Shown here piece after piece: positions 26,397 to 34,940 of a stretch of DNA of 45,800 nucleotides (its first letter is position 1; each line of letters opens with the position of its first letter). This stretch comes from Pseudomonadota bacterium (GTDB lineage: Bacteria > Desulfobacterota > SM23-61). The position numbers and the translations under genes are program-made. The notes beneath the pieces were generated by a model that saw nothing but the letters and a program-made list of their open reading frames with translations, had not been told where the DNA came from and made no database searches. The stretch lies in assembly GCA_018819135.1 (NCBI GenBank), contig JAHJQK010000172.1, forward strand, positions 1 to 45,800, given 5' to 3'.

Positions 26397-27662
26397 ATGG
26401 AATTAAAGAATTGGCTGACCGAGTGGATTGATCGGGAGCGAGATCAAATCGTTGATTTTTTGAGAGATCTTATAAAATTCCCGAGCGTAACCGGTGAGGA
26501 AGGAGAAATTCAGCAATTTATTTCCCAAAAACTCGAGAAGATGGGGCTTATCGTAGATCTTTGGGAGCCGGACTTGGAAGCGTTGAAGAGTCATTCCGCT
26601 TACATAGAGGTTAATCGTGATTATCAGGGACGGCCGAATGCTGTTGGAATTCTCCGGGGAAGTGGGGGAGGGAGGTCTCTGCTTTTCAACGGCCATGTCG
26701 ACGTGATCCCTGCAGGTGCGCCAGAAAGCTGGAAACATGGGCCATGGTCAGGGGATGTAGACGACGGCCGGGTTTATGGCCGCGGGGCCTCGGATATGAA
26801 AGCCGGACTGGCGGCCATGACCATGGCTGTGCAGTCGATCCTGGAAACAGGGATAAAACTGAAGGGGAATGTCACCCTCGAATACACGGTGGACGAGGAA
26901 TTAAGCGGCAACGGCACGCTGGCCTGTGTGATGAAAGGATACCGGGCTGACGGGGGAATCTGCTGCGAAACGAGCAGTATGCGGGTACAGCCCGGGTCGA
27001 TCGGACGCATCTGGTTTGAGATCAAAGTCAAAGGCAAGGCCGCGGGGATCCAGCGCCGCTGGGAAGGCGTGAACGCCATTGACCAAGGTTACAAAGTTAC
27101 CCAAGCCGTTTCCGATTTCGAGCGAATGCGCGTCGGGCGCCTAAGCCATCCCCTTTACCCCGAAATTCGCGGCGCTATCCCTTGCATGGTCGGCGTCTTT
27201 GAGAGCGGTTCCTATCACAGCGCCTTTCCGGATACCTGCCTTTTGAAAGGAAGCATGGCTACTGTTCCAGGGGAGGACTCGGCAGCGGTCAAAGCGGAGT
27301 TCGTTCATTTTATCCATGAAAAGGTTGCCGATGATCCTTGGCTGAAAGAGCATCCTCCAGAGGTTGTTTTCCGAGGCTACTTCGCCGAGCCCTCGGAGAT
27401 CCCGGTTAAAAGTCCCATCGTCCAAACCCTCTGTAAGAATTTCCGGGAGATGACCAGAAAGGAGCCTATCATCAGCGGGCGCGAGGGGGCTGCGGATATT
27501 CGTTTTATGAATCGTTACGGGTACACCCCCACCGTGATCTTCGGCCCCGGCATGACTGAACAGATGCATGCCAATAATGAATGGGTGGCCATCGAAGATC
27601 TTATCCAGGCAACTAAAATTCTGGCTGTAACCATACTTGATTGGTGTGAATATAGCTCGTAG
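26397..27662 (+). CDS. M20 family metallo-deacylase (ArgE/DapE group)
   Basis: The 421-aa protein has FNGHVDVIP (H100, D102), GRGASDMKAG (D133, bridging) and TVDEELSGNG (E167 as base, E168 as ligand), followed by ETSSM and a late MHANNEW ligand. ArgE/DapE-type enzymes release the acyl group from N-acyl amino acids and diamino acids. The lid segment reads GKAAGIQRRWEGVNAI where many homologues have a His after KAA, so the dimer-partner His is replaced around residue 217. ATG 26397 was chosen because homology begins there and an AAGAAAGG ribosome site precedes it; upstream codons lie inside the PreA-like gene. It sits 25 bp after that gene and before the PLP enzyme, as expected for an operon handling an N-acylated amino compound. 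Confidence 0.88.
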   Translation: MELKNWLTEWIDRERDQIVDFLRDLIKFPSVTGEEGEIQQFISQKLEKMGLIVDLWEPDLEALKSHSAYIEVNRDYQGRPNAVGILRGSGGGRSLLFNGHVDVIPAGAPESWKHGPWSGDVDDGRVYGRGASDMKAGLAAMTMAVQSILETGIKLKGNVTLEYTVDEELSGNGTLACVMKGYRADGGICCETSSMRVQPGSIGRIWFEIKVKGKAAGIQRRWEGVNAIDQGYKVTQAVSDFERMRVGRLSHPLYPEIRGAIPCMVGVFESGSYHSAFPDTCLLKGSMATVPGEDSAAVKAEFVHFIHEKVADDPWLKEHPPEVVFRGYFAEPSEIPVKSPIVQTLCKNFREMTRKEPIISGREGAADIRFMNRYGYTPTVIFGPGMTEQMHANNEWVAIEDLIQATKILAVTILDWCEYSS

Positions 27663-27715
27663 CTCTTTATTTTGTAAGCTTTCTCTATCTGCTATGGGCT
27701 TTGAGGGATGGGTGA

Positions 27716-29188
27716 ATGATTGACCTCAGAATTAACGGAGAAAAACTGGAAGGGGCTATCCGCCGGGTGCGGGAACGGAAGATTCTGATTCCCACCTTTA
27801 AAGAACAAATCCAGCCGGAGTTGATCCCGGAAAAGATTAAAAGCAGGCTCAAGGATGTCGGTCTCTGGGAGGTAAACCCCCTGAACCTTTTCCGTATTAA
27901 CTGGAAGAACGACCCTGTTCCGGCGGGAGGTCAATTCGGAAAAGTGAATTACTTAGAATTTCCGCAGGCCCTTACCGGCGTGGATGCCCGGATCATTGGC
28001 TTGGTGGGCAAATGGTTCCCTACCGGATCCCACAAAGTTGGAGCCACTTTCGGCTGCCTGGTACCCAGGCTGGTGACCGGGCAGTTTGACCCGACTTCCC
28101 AAAAAGCTGCCTGGCCGTCCACAGGAAACTTCTGTCGTGGCGGTGCTTATAACTCTACCCTTCTGGGCTGCGAGTCAATCGCCATACTGCCGGAAGGAAT
28201 GAGCCGGGAGCGCTTTGAATGGCTGGCTACCGTGGCCGGGGAAGTGATGGCCACCCCTGGTTGTGAAAGCAACGTCAAGGAGATTTTCGATAAGTGTTGG
28301 GAGTTGCGCCGAACGCGGGGCAACGTGGTAATTTTCAACCAATTTGATGAGTACGGCAACCACCTCTGGCATTATCAGGTAACGGGTCGGGCCATAGAAG
28401 AAGTACTTAAGGCGGAGAAGGGGGAGAATGACCGTTTAGCAGGGTTTGTTTCGCAGACCGGTTCGGCCGGGACGCTGGGCGCTGGGGATTATCTGAAAGA
28501 GCGTTTTCCCGGAAGCAGGATCGTGGCCAGCGAGGCGCTCCAATGCCCTACGCTGCTCTTGAATGGTTACGGCGACCACCGGATTGAGGGCATCGGGGAC
28601 AAACATGTCCCGTGGATTCATAATGTACGGAACACAGATGTGGTTGCGGCTGTCGATGATGGAGCTTGCTTGAACCTCGTTCGGCTGTTCAACGAGCCGG
28701 AAGGAAAGAGCTACCTCCTCCAGCAAGGCTTATCCGAGAGCTTCCTCCGGAATCTGAATCTGCTCGGAATCTCGGGAATTGGGAATCTTCTTACGGTGAT
28801 CAAGTTCGCCAAATACATGGAATTAAAGAAGCGAGACATGGTCGTCACCGTTCTGACGGATTCCATGGAGCTTTACGGCACGCGCCTGAAGGAAATGCGC
28901 CGAACGCGCGGCCCTTACACCCGGCAGGATGCGGCGGCCGATTATCACCGTTATCTGATGGGTGAATCAACGGACCATATGCTTGAACTCCGCCATCCGG
29001 ACCGGAAGCGGATCCATAACCTGAAATATTTCACTTGGATCGAGCAACAGATGAAGTCTCTTGCGGAATTGAATGCCCAATGGGAAGACTACCCGGATTT
29101 CTGGGACCGGATCCATCAACAAGCCGATGAAATCGATCAACTCATCGTGGCTTTCAATGAGCAAACTGGCGTATTGAAGGAATTATAA
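27716..29188 (+). CDS. fold-type II PLP enzyme (cysteine-synthase / ammonia-lyase superfamily), long form
   Basis: The 490-aa protein carries the tryptophan-synthase-beta/threonine-dehydratase fold: TGSHKVGA with the PLP-lysine K107, STGNFCRGGAYNS for the ring and phosphate, QTGSAGTLGAGDYLKERFPG, and a late ISGIGNLL. It is longer than cysteine synthases, with about 60 extra N-terminal and 70 C-terminal residues (a Trp-rich charged tail). Family members eliminate or replace a beta substituent or remove ammonia from an amino acid. The M20 deacylase directly upstream suggests that this enzyme acts on the released amino acid. An alternative is an unassigned synthase. The ATG follows TTGAGGGATGGGTGA. 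Confidence 0.8.
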   Translation: MIDLRINGEKLEGAIRRVRERKILIPTFKEQIQPELIPEKIKSRLKDVGLWEVNPLNLFRINWKNDPVPAGGQFGKVNYLEFPQALTGVDARIIGLVGKWFPTGSHKVGATFGCLVPRLVTGQFDPTSQKAAWPSTGNFCRGGAYNSTLLGCESIAILPEGMSRERFEWLATVAGEVMATPGCESNVKEIFDKCWELRRTRGNVVIFNQFDEYGNHLWHYQVTGRAIEEVLKAEKGENDRLAGFVSQTGSAGTLGAGDYLKERFPGSRIVASEALQCPTLLLNGYGDHRIEGIGDKHVPWIHNVRNTDVVAAVDDGACLNLVRLFNEPEGKSYLLQQGLSESFLRNLNLLGISGIGNLLTVIKFAKYMELKKRDMVVTVLTDSMELYGTRLKEMRRTRGPYTRQDAAADYHRYLMGESTDHMLELRHPDRKRIHNLKYFTWIEQQMKSLAELNAQWEDYPDFWDRIHQQADEIDQLIVAFNEQTGVLKEL

Positions 29189-29192
29189 AAAC

Positions 29193-29416
29193 TGGAACGA
29201 TGGAATAATGATGAACCCGTAAAAAGTCATCAAGATGGATGGCCAAGTAGGGGAAGGGTGACCGTGCCCCTACATCAGATGCAAGGCCCTGCACCGCCTG
29301 GTATATAGAGCAAGGCACGCAAATCCTGTAGGGGCACGAAGCATCGTGCCCCTACTAAACCGCCGCAATGACGAAAACGGGACTTTTTACGAAGCCATCA
29401 ACATTCCATTATTCCA
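29193..29416. repeat. 224-bp MITE-like element with 36-bp terminal inverted repeats
   Basis: 29193-29228 (TGGAACGATGGAATAATGAT, ending CGTAAAAAGTC) is the reverse complement of 29381-29416 at 28 of 36 positions, including a perfect 11-bp inner end. Inside is a perfect 12-bp stem with a 4-base loop (GTAGGGGCACGA, AGCA, TCGTGCCCCTAC; 29328-29355). No protein is encoded. The element separates the PLP-enzyme gene from dctP and ends 16 bp before the dctP ATG, so it could affect read-through or mRNA stability. Confidence 0.75.
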
Positions 29417-29432
29417 TCAAAAGGAGGAAGAG

Positions 29433-30437
29433 ATGAAACGTATTGCTACCCTTAGTTTGATTTTGGTGATGTCTTTGGCGCTGACGGTTACTGGGACTGC
29501 CCTGGCAGCCCCGAAGTGGACTGCCAAATTCGGCCACGATCAGCCGGAGAAGAGCCCTCACCATGATGGAGCCCTGTACTTCAAGAAGCTGGTAGAAGAA
29601 GGGAGCAAAGGTGAGATTGAAGTGAAGCTTTATCCCAGCCAGCTCCTGGGCACGGGCCTGCAGATGTCGGAAATGGTTCAAGCCGGGGCTTTGGAAATTT
29701 TGGCCATTCCCACCTCTAACATGCAGGTTCTTCATCCCGCCCTGCAGGTCCTCGATTTGCCCTTCTTATTTCCCAACCAAAAGATCCTCGACCAGGTGCT
29801 GGATGGCGAGGTTAGTGATGCCATTTATAAACCTCTTCTAAGCAAGAACGTTGTAGGGCTTAGTTGGTTTTACAGCGGGTTCAAACAGTTCACGGGCAGC
29901 TTTCCCATTCGCAAGCCCGAAGATTTTAAAGGACACAAGATCCGCGTCATGCCTGCTCCCGTCATCCGCGAACAATTCAAGGCCCTGGGAGCTTCTCCGG
30001 TTCCGATCGATTTCCATGAGCTTTACAACGCCCTGCAACAAGGGGTCGTGGACGGGCAAGAAAATCCCCTAACCACCATCGTGACCATGAAATTTTTCGA
30101 AGTCCAAAAATATATGACCTTGAGCAATCACGCTTTGATCGCCTATGTTTTTGTGACCAGCAAAACCTTCTATAACTATCTGCCGGCGAAGTATCAAAAG
30201 CTGTTGCGGGATGCAGCCAGGAAGGCGGGGCCTTATCAGCGCAATCTTGTCCGGGAGAGAGAAAAGGGCTTCCTGGAAACGATTAAAAAGGGCGGCGTGA
30301 CGGTCATTGAACTCAAGCCCGAAGAACAACAGGCGTTTCAAAAAGCCGTGGAGCCGGTGTATGACTGGTTTAACAAGAACATTGCCGATGGGAAGCGCTA
30401 TTTCGATATGATCAAGGCGGTCGAAAAAAAGAAATAG
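29433..30437 (+). CDS. dctP: TRAP transporter substrate-binding protein, DctP family
   Basis: The 334-aa periplasmic protein has a signal peptide (MKRIATLSLILVMSLALTVT, cleavage near ALA-AP), then the DctP fold: FGHDQPEKSPHHDGALYFKK, GEIEVKLYPSQLLGTG, LDLPFLFPN, and GHKIRVMPAPVIREQFKALG with the conserved carboxylate-binding Arg, followed by YNALQQGVVDGQENPL. It binds an organic acid or similar anion for the DctQM permease. ATG 29433 follows AAAGGAGGAAGAG; the longer frame upstream runs through the MITE-like repeat and is not believed. It lies downstream of the AOR/M20/PLP genes on the same strand. Confidence 0.94.
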   Translation: MKRIATLSLILVMSLALTVTGTALAAPKWTAKFGHDQPEKSPHHDGALYFKKLVEEGSKGEIEVKLYPSQLLGTGLQMSEMVQAGALEILAIPTSNMQVLHPALQVLDLPFLFPNQKILDQVLDGEVSDAIYKPLLSKNVVGLSWFYSGFKQFTGSFPIRKPEDFKGHKIRVMPAPVIREQFKALGASPVPIDFHELYNALQQGVVDGQENPLTTIVTMKFFEVQKYMTLSNHALIAYVFVTSKTFYNYLPAKYQKLLRDAARKAGPYQRNLVREREKGFLETIKKGGVTVIELKPEEQQAFQKAVEPVYDWFNKNIADGKRYFDMIKAVEKKK

Positions 30438-30490
30438 AGTCCCGGCAGCTATAAGCATCCGAGTTTTTAAGTAAGAATTCCGAGGGGTTT

Positions 30491-30976
30491 ATGCGTTTTC
30501 TCCGCTGGCTGGATAATTTTTCCCGCATTCTGGAAAGAAACTTTCTGGCTGGGACCATTATTTTTTCCAGTTTGCTTCTCTTTGTCAACGTGGTCATGCG
30601 CTACATCTTTCTTCTCCCGATTTATTGGGCAGAGGAACTTTCCCGCTACCTGATGGTTTGGATGATCTTTATCGGGGCCAGTCAGGTGACCTTGCAGGGA
30701 GGGCATATCGCGGTAGACATTGTCCCCCGCCTTCTTTCCAAGCGGGCCAATTTGACTTTGGCTTTGGTCATCAACCTTATTTGTATTCTTTTTTCCATCG
30801 TGTTGGCCTACTTCAGCTATAAGCAGATGATGCGGGTGAAGGGCGCCCACCAGATTTCCCCGGCTATGGAGTTACCCATGTGGATTGCCTATCTCGCCAT
30901 CCCCTTGGGAGCGGTGCTGATGCTGATTCGCTATATTCAGCAGGTGATCCTGCGCCTCCGGGGCAAGACCATTTGA
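30491..30976 (+). CDS. dctQ: TRAP transporter small permease, DctQ family
   Basis: The 161-aa membrane protein has four predicted helices (about 18-40, 52-72, 88-112, 128-152), the usual DctQ topology. NVVMRYIF with WAEELSRYLMVWMIFIGA is the family signature at the end of helix 1 and start of helix 2. It joins DctM to form the Na+-dependent permease that receives ligand from DctP. It starts 53 bp after dctP, and dctM starts 89 bp further on. The ATG follows CGAGGGGTTT. Confidence 0.93.
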   Translation: MRFLRWLDNFSRILERNFLAGTIIFSSLLLFVNVVMRYIFLLPIYWAEELSRYLMVWMIFIGASQVTLQGGHIAVDIVPRLLSKRANLTLALVINLICILFSIVLAYFSYKQMMRVKGAHQISPAMELPMWIAYLAIPLGAVLMLIRYIQQVILRLRGKTI

Positions 30977-31065
30977 GATGCAGGAGGCCCGGGATTGAAG
31001 ATCGCTCGCCCTCCTGAGGCCCCCAGAGTCTGGGGCTCAGCCCCTTATTGGTCGTTGAGGAGAAT

Positions 31066-32352
31066 ATGACCGCGCTTGTTTTCGTCCTGCTGGCTGTCTT
31101 CCTTGCAGCGAGCATGCCTATCTTCATGTCCTTGGCCATGGTGGCCTTCATCATTTTTTTCTTTTACAGCTCCATTCCCCTGGAGATCCTGGCTCAGCGC
31201 ATGTTCGCCGGAGTGGAGGGGTTCGCCCTTATGGCCATCCCCTTCTTCATCCTGGCCGCCAACATCATGGGTAAGGGGGGTGTGACTTCCCGCCTAGTCC
31301 GCTTTGTCAACACGCTGGTAGGCCACTTCCCCGGTGGCCTGGGAATCTGTACGGTTATGACCTGCCTCCTTTTCGGGGCGATTACAGGTTCCAGCGCTTC
31401 CACCGTCGTGGCCGTGGGAGGCATTCTTTATCCGGCCCTAATCAAATCAGGGTATGACCCTCGCTTCTCCCTGGGTGTTGTCACCTGCTCGGCCCTCTTG
31501 GGGATGATCATCCCCCCCAGCAATGCCATGATCATTTACGGGTCGGTCTCCAAGGTCTCGGTGGGCGCGCTCTTCATGGCGGGGTTCGGAGCAGGGCTCG
31601 TCTTCGCCCTCAATTATGCCATTTATTGTTACGCCTACGCCAAGAAGAGGAAAATGGCTCTCCAACCTCGGGCCACTTTGAGGGAAGTGATGCAAGCTGG
31701 CAAGGAAGCCCTCTGGGGGTTAGGGATTCCGGTCATCATCTTGGGAGGAATCTACTCCGGCGTCTTCACCCCCACAGAGTCAGCAGCCATTGCGGTAGCC
31801 TATGCCATGTTTATTACGCTTTTCGTCTATAAAGAACTCTCCTTCAGGGACATTTGGCAGATTAGCCTGGACTCCTCCATGGCTACTGCTCGGATCCTGA
31901 TCATGGTCGCTGCGGCTACTCTTTTTTCCTGGCTGCTTACCGTCCAAGGCGTCACCCAGAGCCTCGTTGAGCCGGTCATTGCCATGAAACCCCCCTACTG
32001 GGCGGTACTGGCCTTTGCCAACGTGAGCATGCTGGTGGCTGGAATGTTTGTAGATGTTTTCTCTAACATCCTGATTCTTTCCCCGCTCCTCCTGCGTTTG
32101 GCCGATCCCGTCGGGATCAGCGAACTCCATTTCGGAATTGTGGCCACAGTCAATTCCGATATGGGAAACATAACCCCACCCTTTGGTCTGAACCTCTTTG
32201 TGGCCAGTGGAGCTTTTCGCAAGAGCTACATGGAAGTGGTTCGGGCGGTGGTGCCCTGGATCCTGATTGCCATCACCAGCTTGATGATTATCACCTACAT
32301 TCCAGAAATTTCCCTCTGGCTGCCGAAACAGCTATACCCGGGAATCAAGTAA
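31066..32352 (+). CDS. dctM: TRAP transporter large permease, DctM family
   Basis: The 428-aa protein from ATG 31066 has about 11-12 membrane segments. Signatures are AIPFFILAANIMGKGGV, FGAITGSSASTVVAVG, LLGMIIPPSNAMIIYG, GGIYSGVFTPTESAAIAV and DMGNITPPFGLNLFVASG, which form the transport core of the Na+-coupled elevator-type permease. ATG 31066 is preferred because GAGGAGA stands close before it. A TTG 18 bp upstream has no ribosome site. A short GC-rich hairpin (CCCCAGA-G-TCTGGGG, 31021-31035) lies in the dctQ-dctM gap. Confidence 0.94.
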   Translation: MTALVFVLLAVFLAASMPIFMSLAMVAFIIFFFYSSIPLEILAQRMFAGVEGFALMAIPFFILAANIMGKGGVTSRLVRFVNTLVGHFPGGLGICTVMTCLLFGAITGSSASTVVAVGGILYPALIKSGYDPRFSLGVVTCSALLGMIIPPSNAMIIYGSVSKVSVGALFMAGFGAGLVFALNYAIYCYAYAKKRKMALQPRATLREVMQAGKEALWGLGIPVIILGGIYSGVFTPTESAAIAVAYAMFITLFVYKELSFRDIWQISLDSSMATARILIMVAAATLFSWLLTVQGVTQSLVEPVIAMKPPYWAVLAFANVSMLVAGMFVDVFSNILILSPLLLRLADPVGISELHFGIVATVNSDMGNITPPFGLNLFVASGAFRKSYMEVVRAVVPWILIAITSLMIITYIPEISLWLPKQLYPGIK

Positions 32353-32470
32353 GCCGGCATTGATTGATAAAAGCAGATCTTGACGAATCGATCGGATAAG
32401 TGAGAGACTTCAGTACAAAAAATGGGATCGTGGATATATTTAAAATTCGAAAGGAAAGGAGGAGATTGGA

Positions 32471-33640
32471 ATGATGTCGACCTATCAATTTAAAACTCCA
32501 TCTGTAATCGTGAACGGACCCGGGGCTGCCAAAGAAGTGGGATCTTTTGCCAAAGGGCTGGGGAAGAAGGCTTTGATCGTCACGGACACTGCCCTGGAGA
32601 AAATCGGTCTTCTCAATGATATCAAAAACTCGCTGGAAGTGGCGGGGATTTCTTTTGCCATTTACGACAAGGTAGTTACCGAGCCAACGATGGATTTTGC
32701 GGAAGAGGGGCTGAAGATTTTCAAGGAAGTCCAGGCAGAAATTTTGATTGCCGTGGGAGGGGGCAGCCCTATAGATGCGGCCAAAGGCATTGCGGCCCTG
32801 GCCACAAACCCGGGAAAGATGAGTGACTTTGCCGGAGCAAATAAAATTCCTCGGCCGGGGGCCCCCCTGATTGCGATCCCGACTACGGCCGGGACGGGCA
32901 GCGAAGTAACCCAATTTACCATCATCACCGACACCACCCGGGATGTAAAAATGCTCATTGCCAGCCCCAATATCATGCCGAAGGTGGCATTGGTTGATCC
33001 TTTGATGACCCTGCAGATGCCCCAAGGAATTACAGCGGCCACCGGTCTTGATGCCCTCACCCACTCTATTGAGGCTTTTGTTTCGGTGAAGGCTCAACCA
33101 ATAACCGATACCCTCGCCTTGCAAGCGATCCGGATCATCGCTGGAAATATTCGGCAGGCCTGGTCCAATGGGGATAATATCGAAGCCCGGACGAGCATGA
33201 TGATCGGCGCTCTGCAAGCTGGGATGGCCTTTTCCAATTCCTCCGTTGCTTTGGTGCACGGGATGGCCCGTCCTATCGGGGCCTATTTCCATGTTTCTCA
33301 CGGAGTCTCGAATGCCGCCCTCCTTCCCACGGTTATCGAATTCAGCATTCCAGGAAACCCGGAACGTTATGCCGCAATTGCCGAGGCCATGGGTGAAATC
33401 ACGGAGGGCCTTTCTGTTCTCGATGCGGCTTATTTCGCGGCCGATGCAGTAGAGAGATTGAATGTAGACTTGAAAGTTCCTACCCTGAGGGAACTGGGAG
33501 TGGAGGAGAAAAAGTTCAACTCGGTGGTGGAGCAGATGGCCGCGGATGCGATCGCCAGCGGAAGCCCGGGGAACAACCCGAGAAAAGCAACCAAAGAAGA
33601 AATTGTAGAGTTATACCGCAAGGCGTTTTCCAAGGAATAA
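32471..33640 (+). CDS. iron-containing (group III) alcohol dehydrogenase
   Basis: The 389-aa protein has GGGSPIDAAKGIA for NAD(P) and the metal ligands D194 and H198 (GLDALTHSIEAF), H263 (LVHGMARP) and H277 (HVSHG), the same spacing as FucO-type enzymes. It interconverts an alcohol and an aldehyde. It follows dctM by 118 bp on the same strand, so it may reduce surplus aldehyde made upstream of AOR, or make the aldehyde that AOR oxidises. AAAGGAGGAGATTGG precedes the start. The last codons (AAGGCGTTTT at 33620-33629) are repeated exactly after the stop (33641-33650), at the junction with a truncated methyltransferase remnant on the other strand. Confidence 0.93.
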   Translation: MMSTYQFKTPSVIVNGPGAAKEVGSFAKGLGKKALIVTDTALEKIGLLNDIKNSLEVAGISFAIYDKVVTEPTMDFAEEGLKIFKEVQAEILIAVGGGSPIDAAKGIAALATNPGKMSDFAGANKIPRPGAPLIAIPTTAGTGSEVTQFTIITDTTRDVKMLIASPNIMPKVALVDPLMTLQMPQGITAATGLDALTHSIEAFVSVKAQPITDTLALQAIRIIAGNIRQAWSNGDNIEARTSMMIGALQAGMAFSNSSVALVHGMARPIGAYFHVSHGVSNAALLPTVIEFSIPGNPERYAAIAEAMGEITEGLSVLDAAYFAADAVERLNVDLKVPTLRELGVEEKKFNSVVEQMAADAIASGSPGNNPRKATKEEIVELYRKAFSKE

Positions 33641-33650
33641 AAGGCGTTTT

Positions 33651-33794
33651 AACAACGTCAAAACCATGCTCGGCAAGAAAGACGGCATTCCTTCCTTCAC
33701 CGGTGGCAATATCTAGAGCCTTCCCTTGGGGAAGGAGGTGGATGTGCCTTTTTAAAAAAGAGTTGGCCTTTATTCCCAAGGCATATCTTTTCAT
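33651..33794 (-). pseudogene. 5' remnant of a class I SAM-dependent methyltransferase gene
   Basis: Starting at ATG 33794, which overlaps the ubiE stop by ATGA, 48 codons read MKRYALGIKANSFLKRH, then LDIATGEGRNAVFLAEHGFDVV. ALDIATGEGRNAVFLA is SAM-binding motif I of TehB/Tam-like methyltransferases. Homology breaks off at 33651, and beyond that the frame runs antisense into the alcohol dehydrogenase gene. About three quarters of the gene is missing. The ATGA coupling shows that it once followed ubiE in an operon. Confidence 0.7.
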
Positions 33795-34540
33795 GGTGTT
33801 TTCACTCCTGTATGCACCACAGCGATACCGTTGGTAAGCCTGTGGTAATCCACATGGGAAAAACCAATTTTTTCCAGGATGGCGGATAATTGGTCCGGGG
33901 ATGGAAAGAGGCGGATGGACTCGGGAAGGTAGGTGTAGGCCTTCCTGGAGCCGGCAATGATTTTTCCAACCAAAGGCATGACTTGGAAAGAATATAGATC
34001 GTAAAACCGCCCGAACCAGGTTGAAGTAGGCCTGGAAAATTCCAAGCATACCAGTTTTCCGCCGGGCTGCAAAATCCGGTGCATTTCCTCGAGGCCTTTT
34101 TCCATACAAGTAAGATTCCGAATGCCGAAGCCAACGATAGCTGCGTCGAATATTCCGCCGGGAAAAGAAATCTGCGCGGCATCTCCCTGGACAAAAAGAA
34201 TCTTTTTCTCCAGAGATGCTTTGATTATTTTAGGTTTCCCAGCCTCCATCATCGCCCGGTTGTTATCGTACAGGATAACCTGCCCCGCCGGGCCAACGGC
34301 TTTGGCAGCCAAAATAGAGAGGTCAGCGGTCCCGCCGCATACGTCGATGACTCGATTTCCGGTTTTTAATGCTAATTCCCCGACAGCTTTTCTTTTCCAG
34401 TAATGATGAAGGCCGAAACTCAGAAGGGAGTTCATCAAGTCATACTTGCCGGCAATGGAATTAAAGTGCTGCAGGACGAGGTTGACTTTTTTTTCTAAGG
34501 GGGCGCCGTGGCATTTAAAATCGGTCATTTCAACCTGCAT
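33791..34540 (-). CDS. ubiE: demethylmenaquinone / ubiquinone methyltransferase UbiE (MenG)
   Basis: The 249-aa protein has the UbiE layout: FNSIAGKYDLMNSLLSFGLH at the N-terminus, VIDVCGGTADLSILAAK (SAM motif I), GDAAQISFP, VGFGIRNL, LQPGGKLVCLEFSRPT and a C-terminal LTNGIAVVHTG. It adds the last ring methyl group to menaquinone (or ubiquinone) at the membrane surface, which in an anaerobe points to menaquinone-dependent respiration. No clear ribosome site precedes the ATG at 34540. An in-frame ATG 12 bp later (34528) has an AGGTTG just before it and may be the true start. The gene overlaps the methyltransferase remnant downstream by 4 bp. Confidence 0.92.
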   Translation of the reverse strand: MQVEMTDFKCHGAPLEKKVNLVLQHFNSIAGKYDLMNSLLSFGLHHYWKRKAVGELALKTGNRVIDVCGGTADLSILAAKAVGPAGQVILYDNNRAMMEAGKPKIIKASLEKKILFVQGDAAQISFPGGIFDAAIVGFGIRNLTCMEKGLEEMHRILQPGGKLVCLEFSRPTSTWFGRFYDLYSFQVMPLVGKIIAGSRKAYTYLPESIRLFPSPDQLSAILEKIGFSHVDYHRLTNGIAVVHTGVKTP

Positions 34541-34940
34541 TGGGCAGGATGGAAATCTTTATCTTTAGGATAAAGGAATTTATTTCTTTTTTCAATCAGA
34601 GAAAGGAAAAGCGATCAGCAGGTTGTCGTTCCCGAAATCCTGCCTACAGCTTCTTCCATATGCTGCTGGAAGGTCAAGCGGGCCTGCTTTTCTTGTTCGC
34701 GGGTAGGAGGAACGGGAGCCCGGGCAAATTGATTTAAAGGGAGGCTATGGAAATTTAAACATCCTTTTCCTACCCATTTATTTATGGTATAAAGAATAGG
34801 GGTTTTTCAGCCAGGATGGTCATTAATTATGGCGGACTAAAAAGAAAAAAATGATCCGTCGTTATCTGCGCAAATCTGCGTCCTATTAAATTTAATTTTA
34901 CGGGGGTATTTCATTTCAGTTTACCAAGGAGGCGGGAATA
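34541..34940. other. 400-bp divergent intergenic region
   Basis: No confident gene was found. On the minus strand, about 34620-34720, a frame reads TREQEKQARLTFQQHMEEAV and then stops after GRISGTTTC; it looks coding but has no recognisable start or family. The right part holds a partial copy of the 113-bp palindrome (34837-34895) and the GGAGG ribosome site of the next gene. TATGGTATAAAGAAT around 34785-34800 is a weak -10-like stretch. Confidence 0.35.
34837..34895. repeat. 113-bp palindrome family, right-half copy C
   Basis: The stretch from AAAAAGAAAA to AAATTTAA matches the right half of 40047-40158, including TTATCTGCG and AAATCTGCGTCCTATTAAAT. The left half is missing. It lies 46 bp upstream of the CsgG-like lipoprotein gene. 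Confidence 0.7.

Noticed and set aside
29346..29432. Upstream extension of dctP by 29 codons
   Set aside because: The added codons come from the MITE-like repeat, while the ATG at 29433 has a strong AAGGAGG site and starts a proper signal peptide.
32345..33301. 318-codon frame antisense to the alcohol dehydrogenase
   Set aside because: It lies opposite a complete, motif-bearing gene. Its His/Arg/Gly-rich composition is typical of antisense frames in GC-rich DNA.
33516..33650. Extension of the methyltransferase frame beyond 33651
   Set aside because: After the motif I region the residues stop resembling a methyltransferase and are simply the antisense of the alcohol dehydrogenase end.
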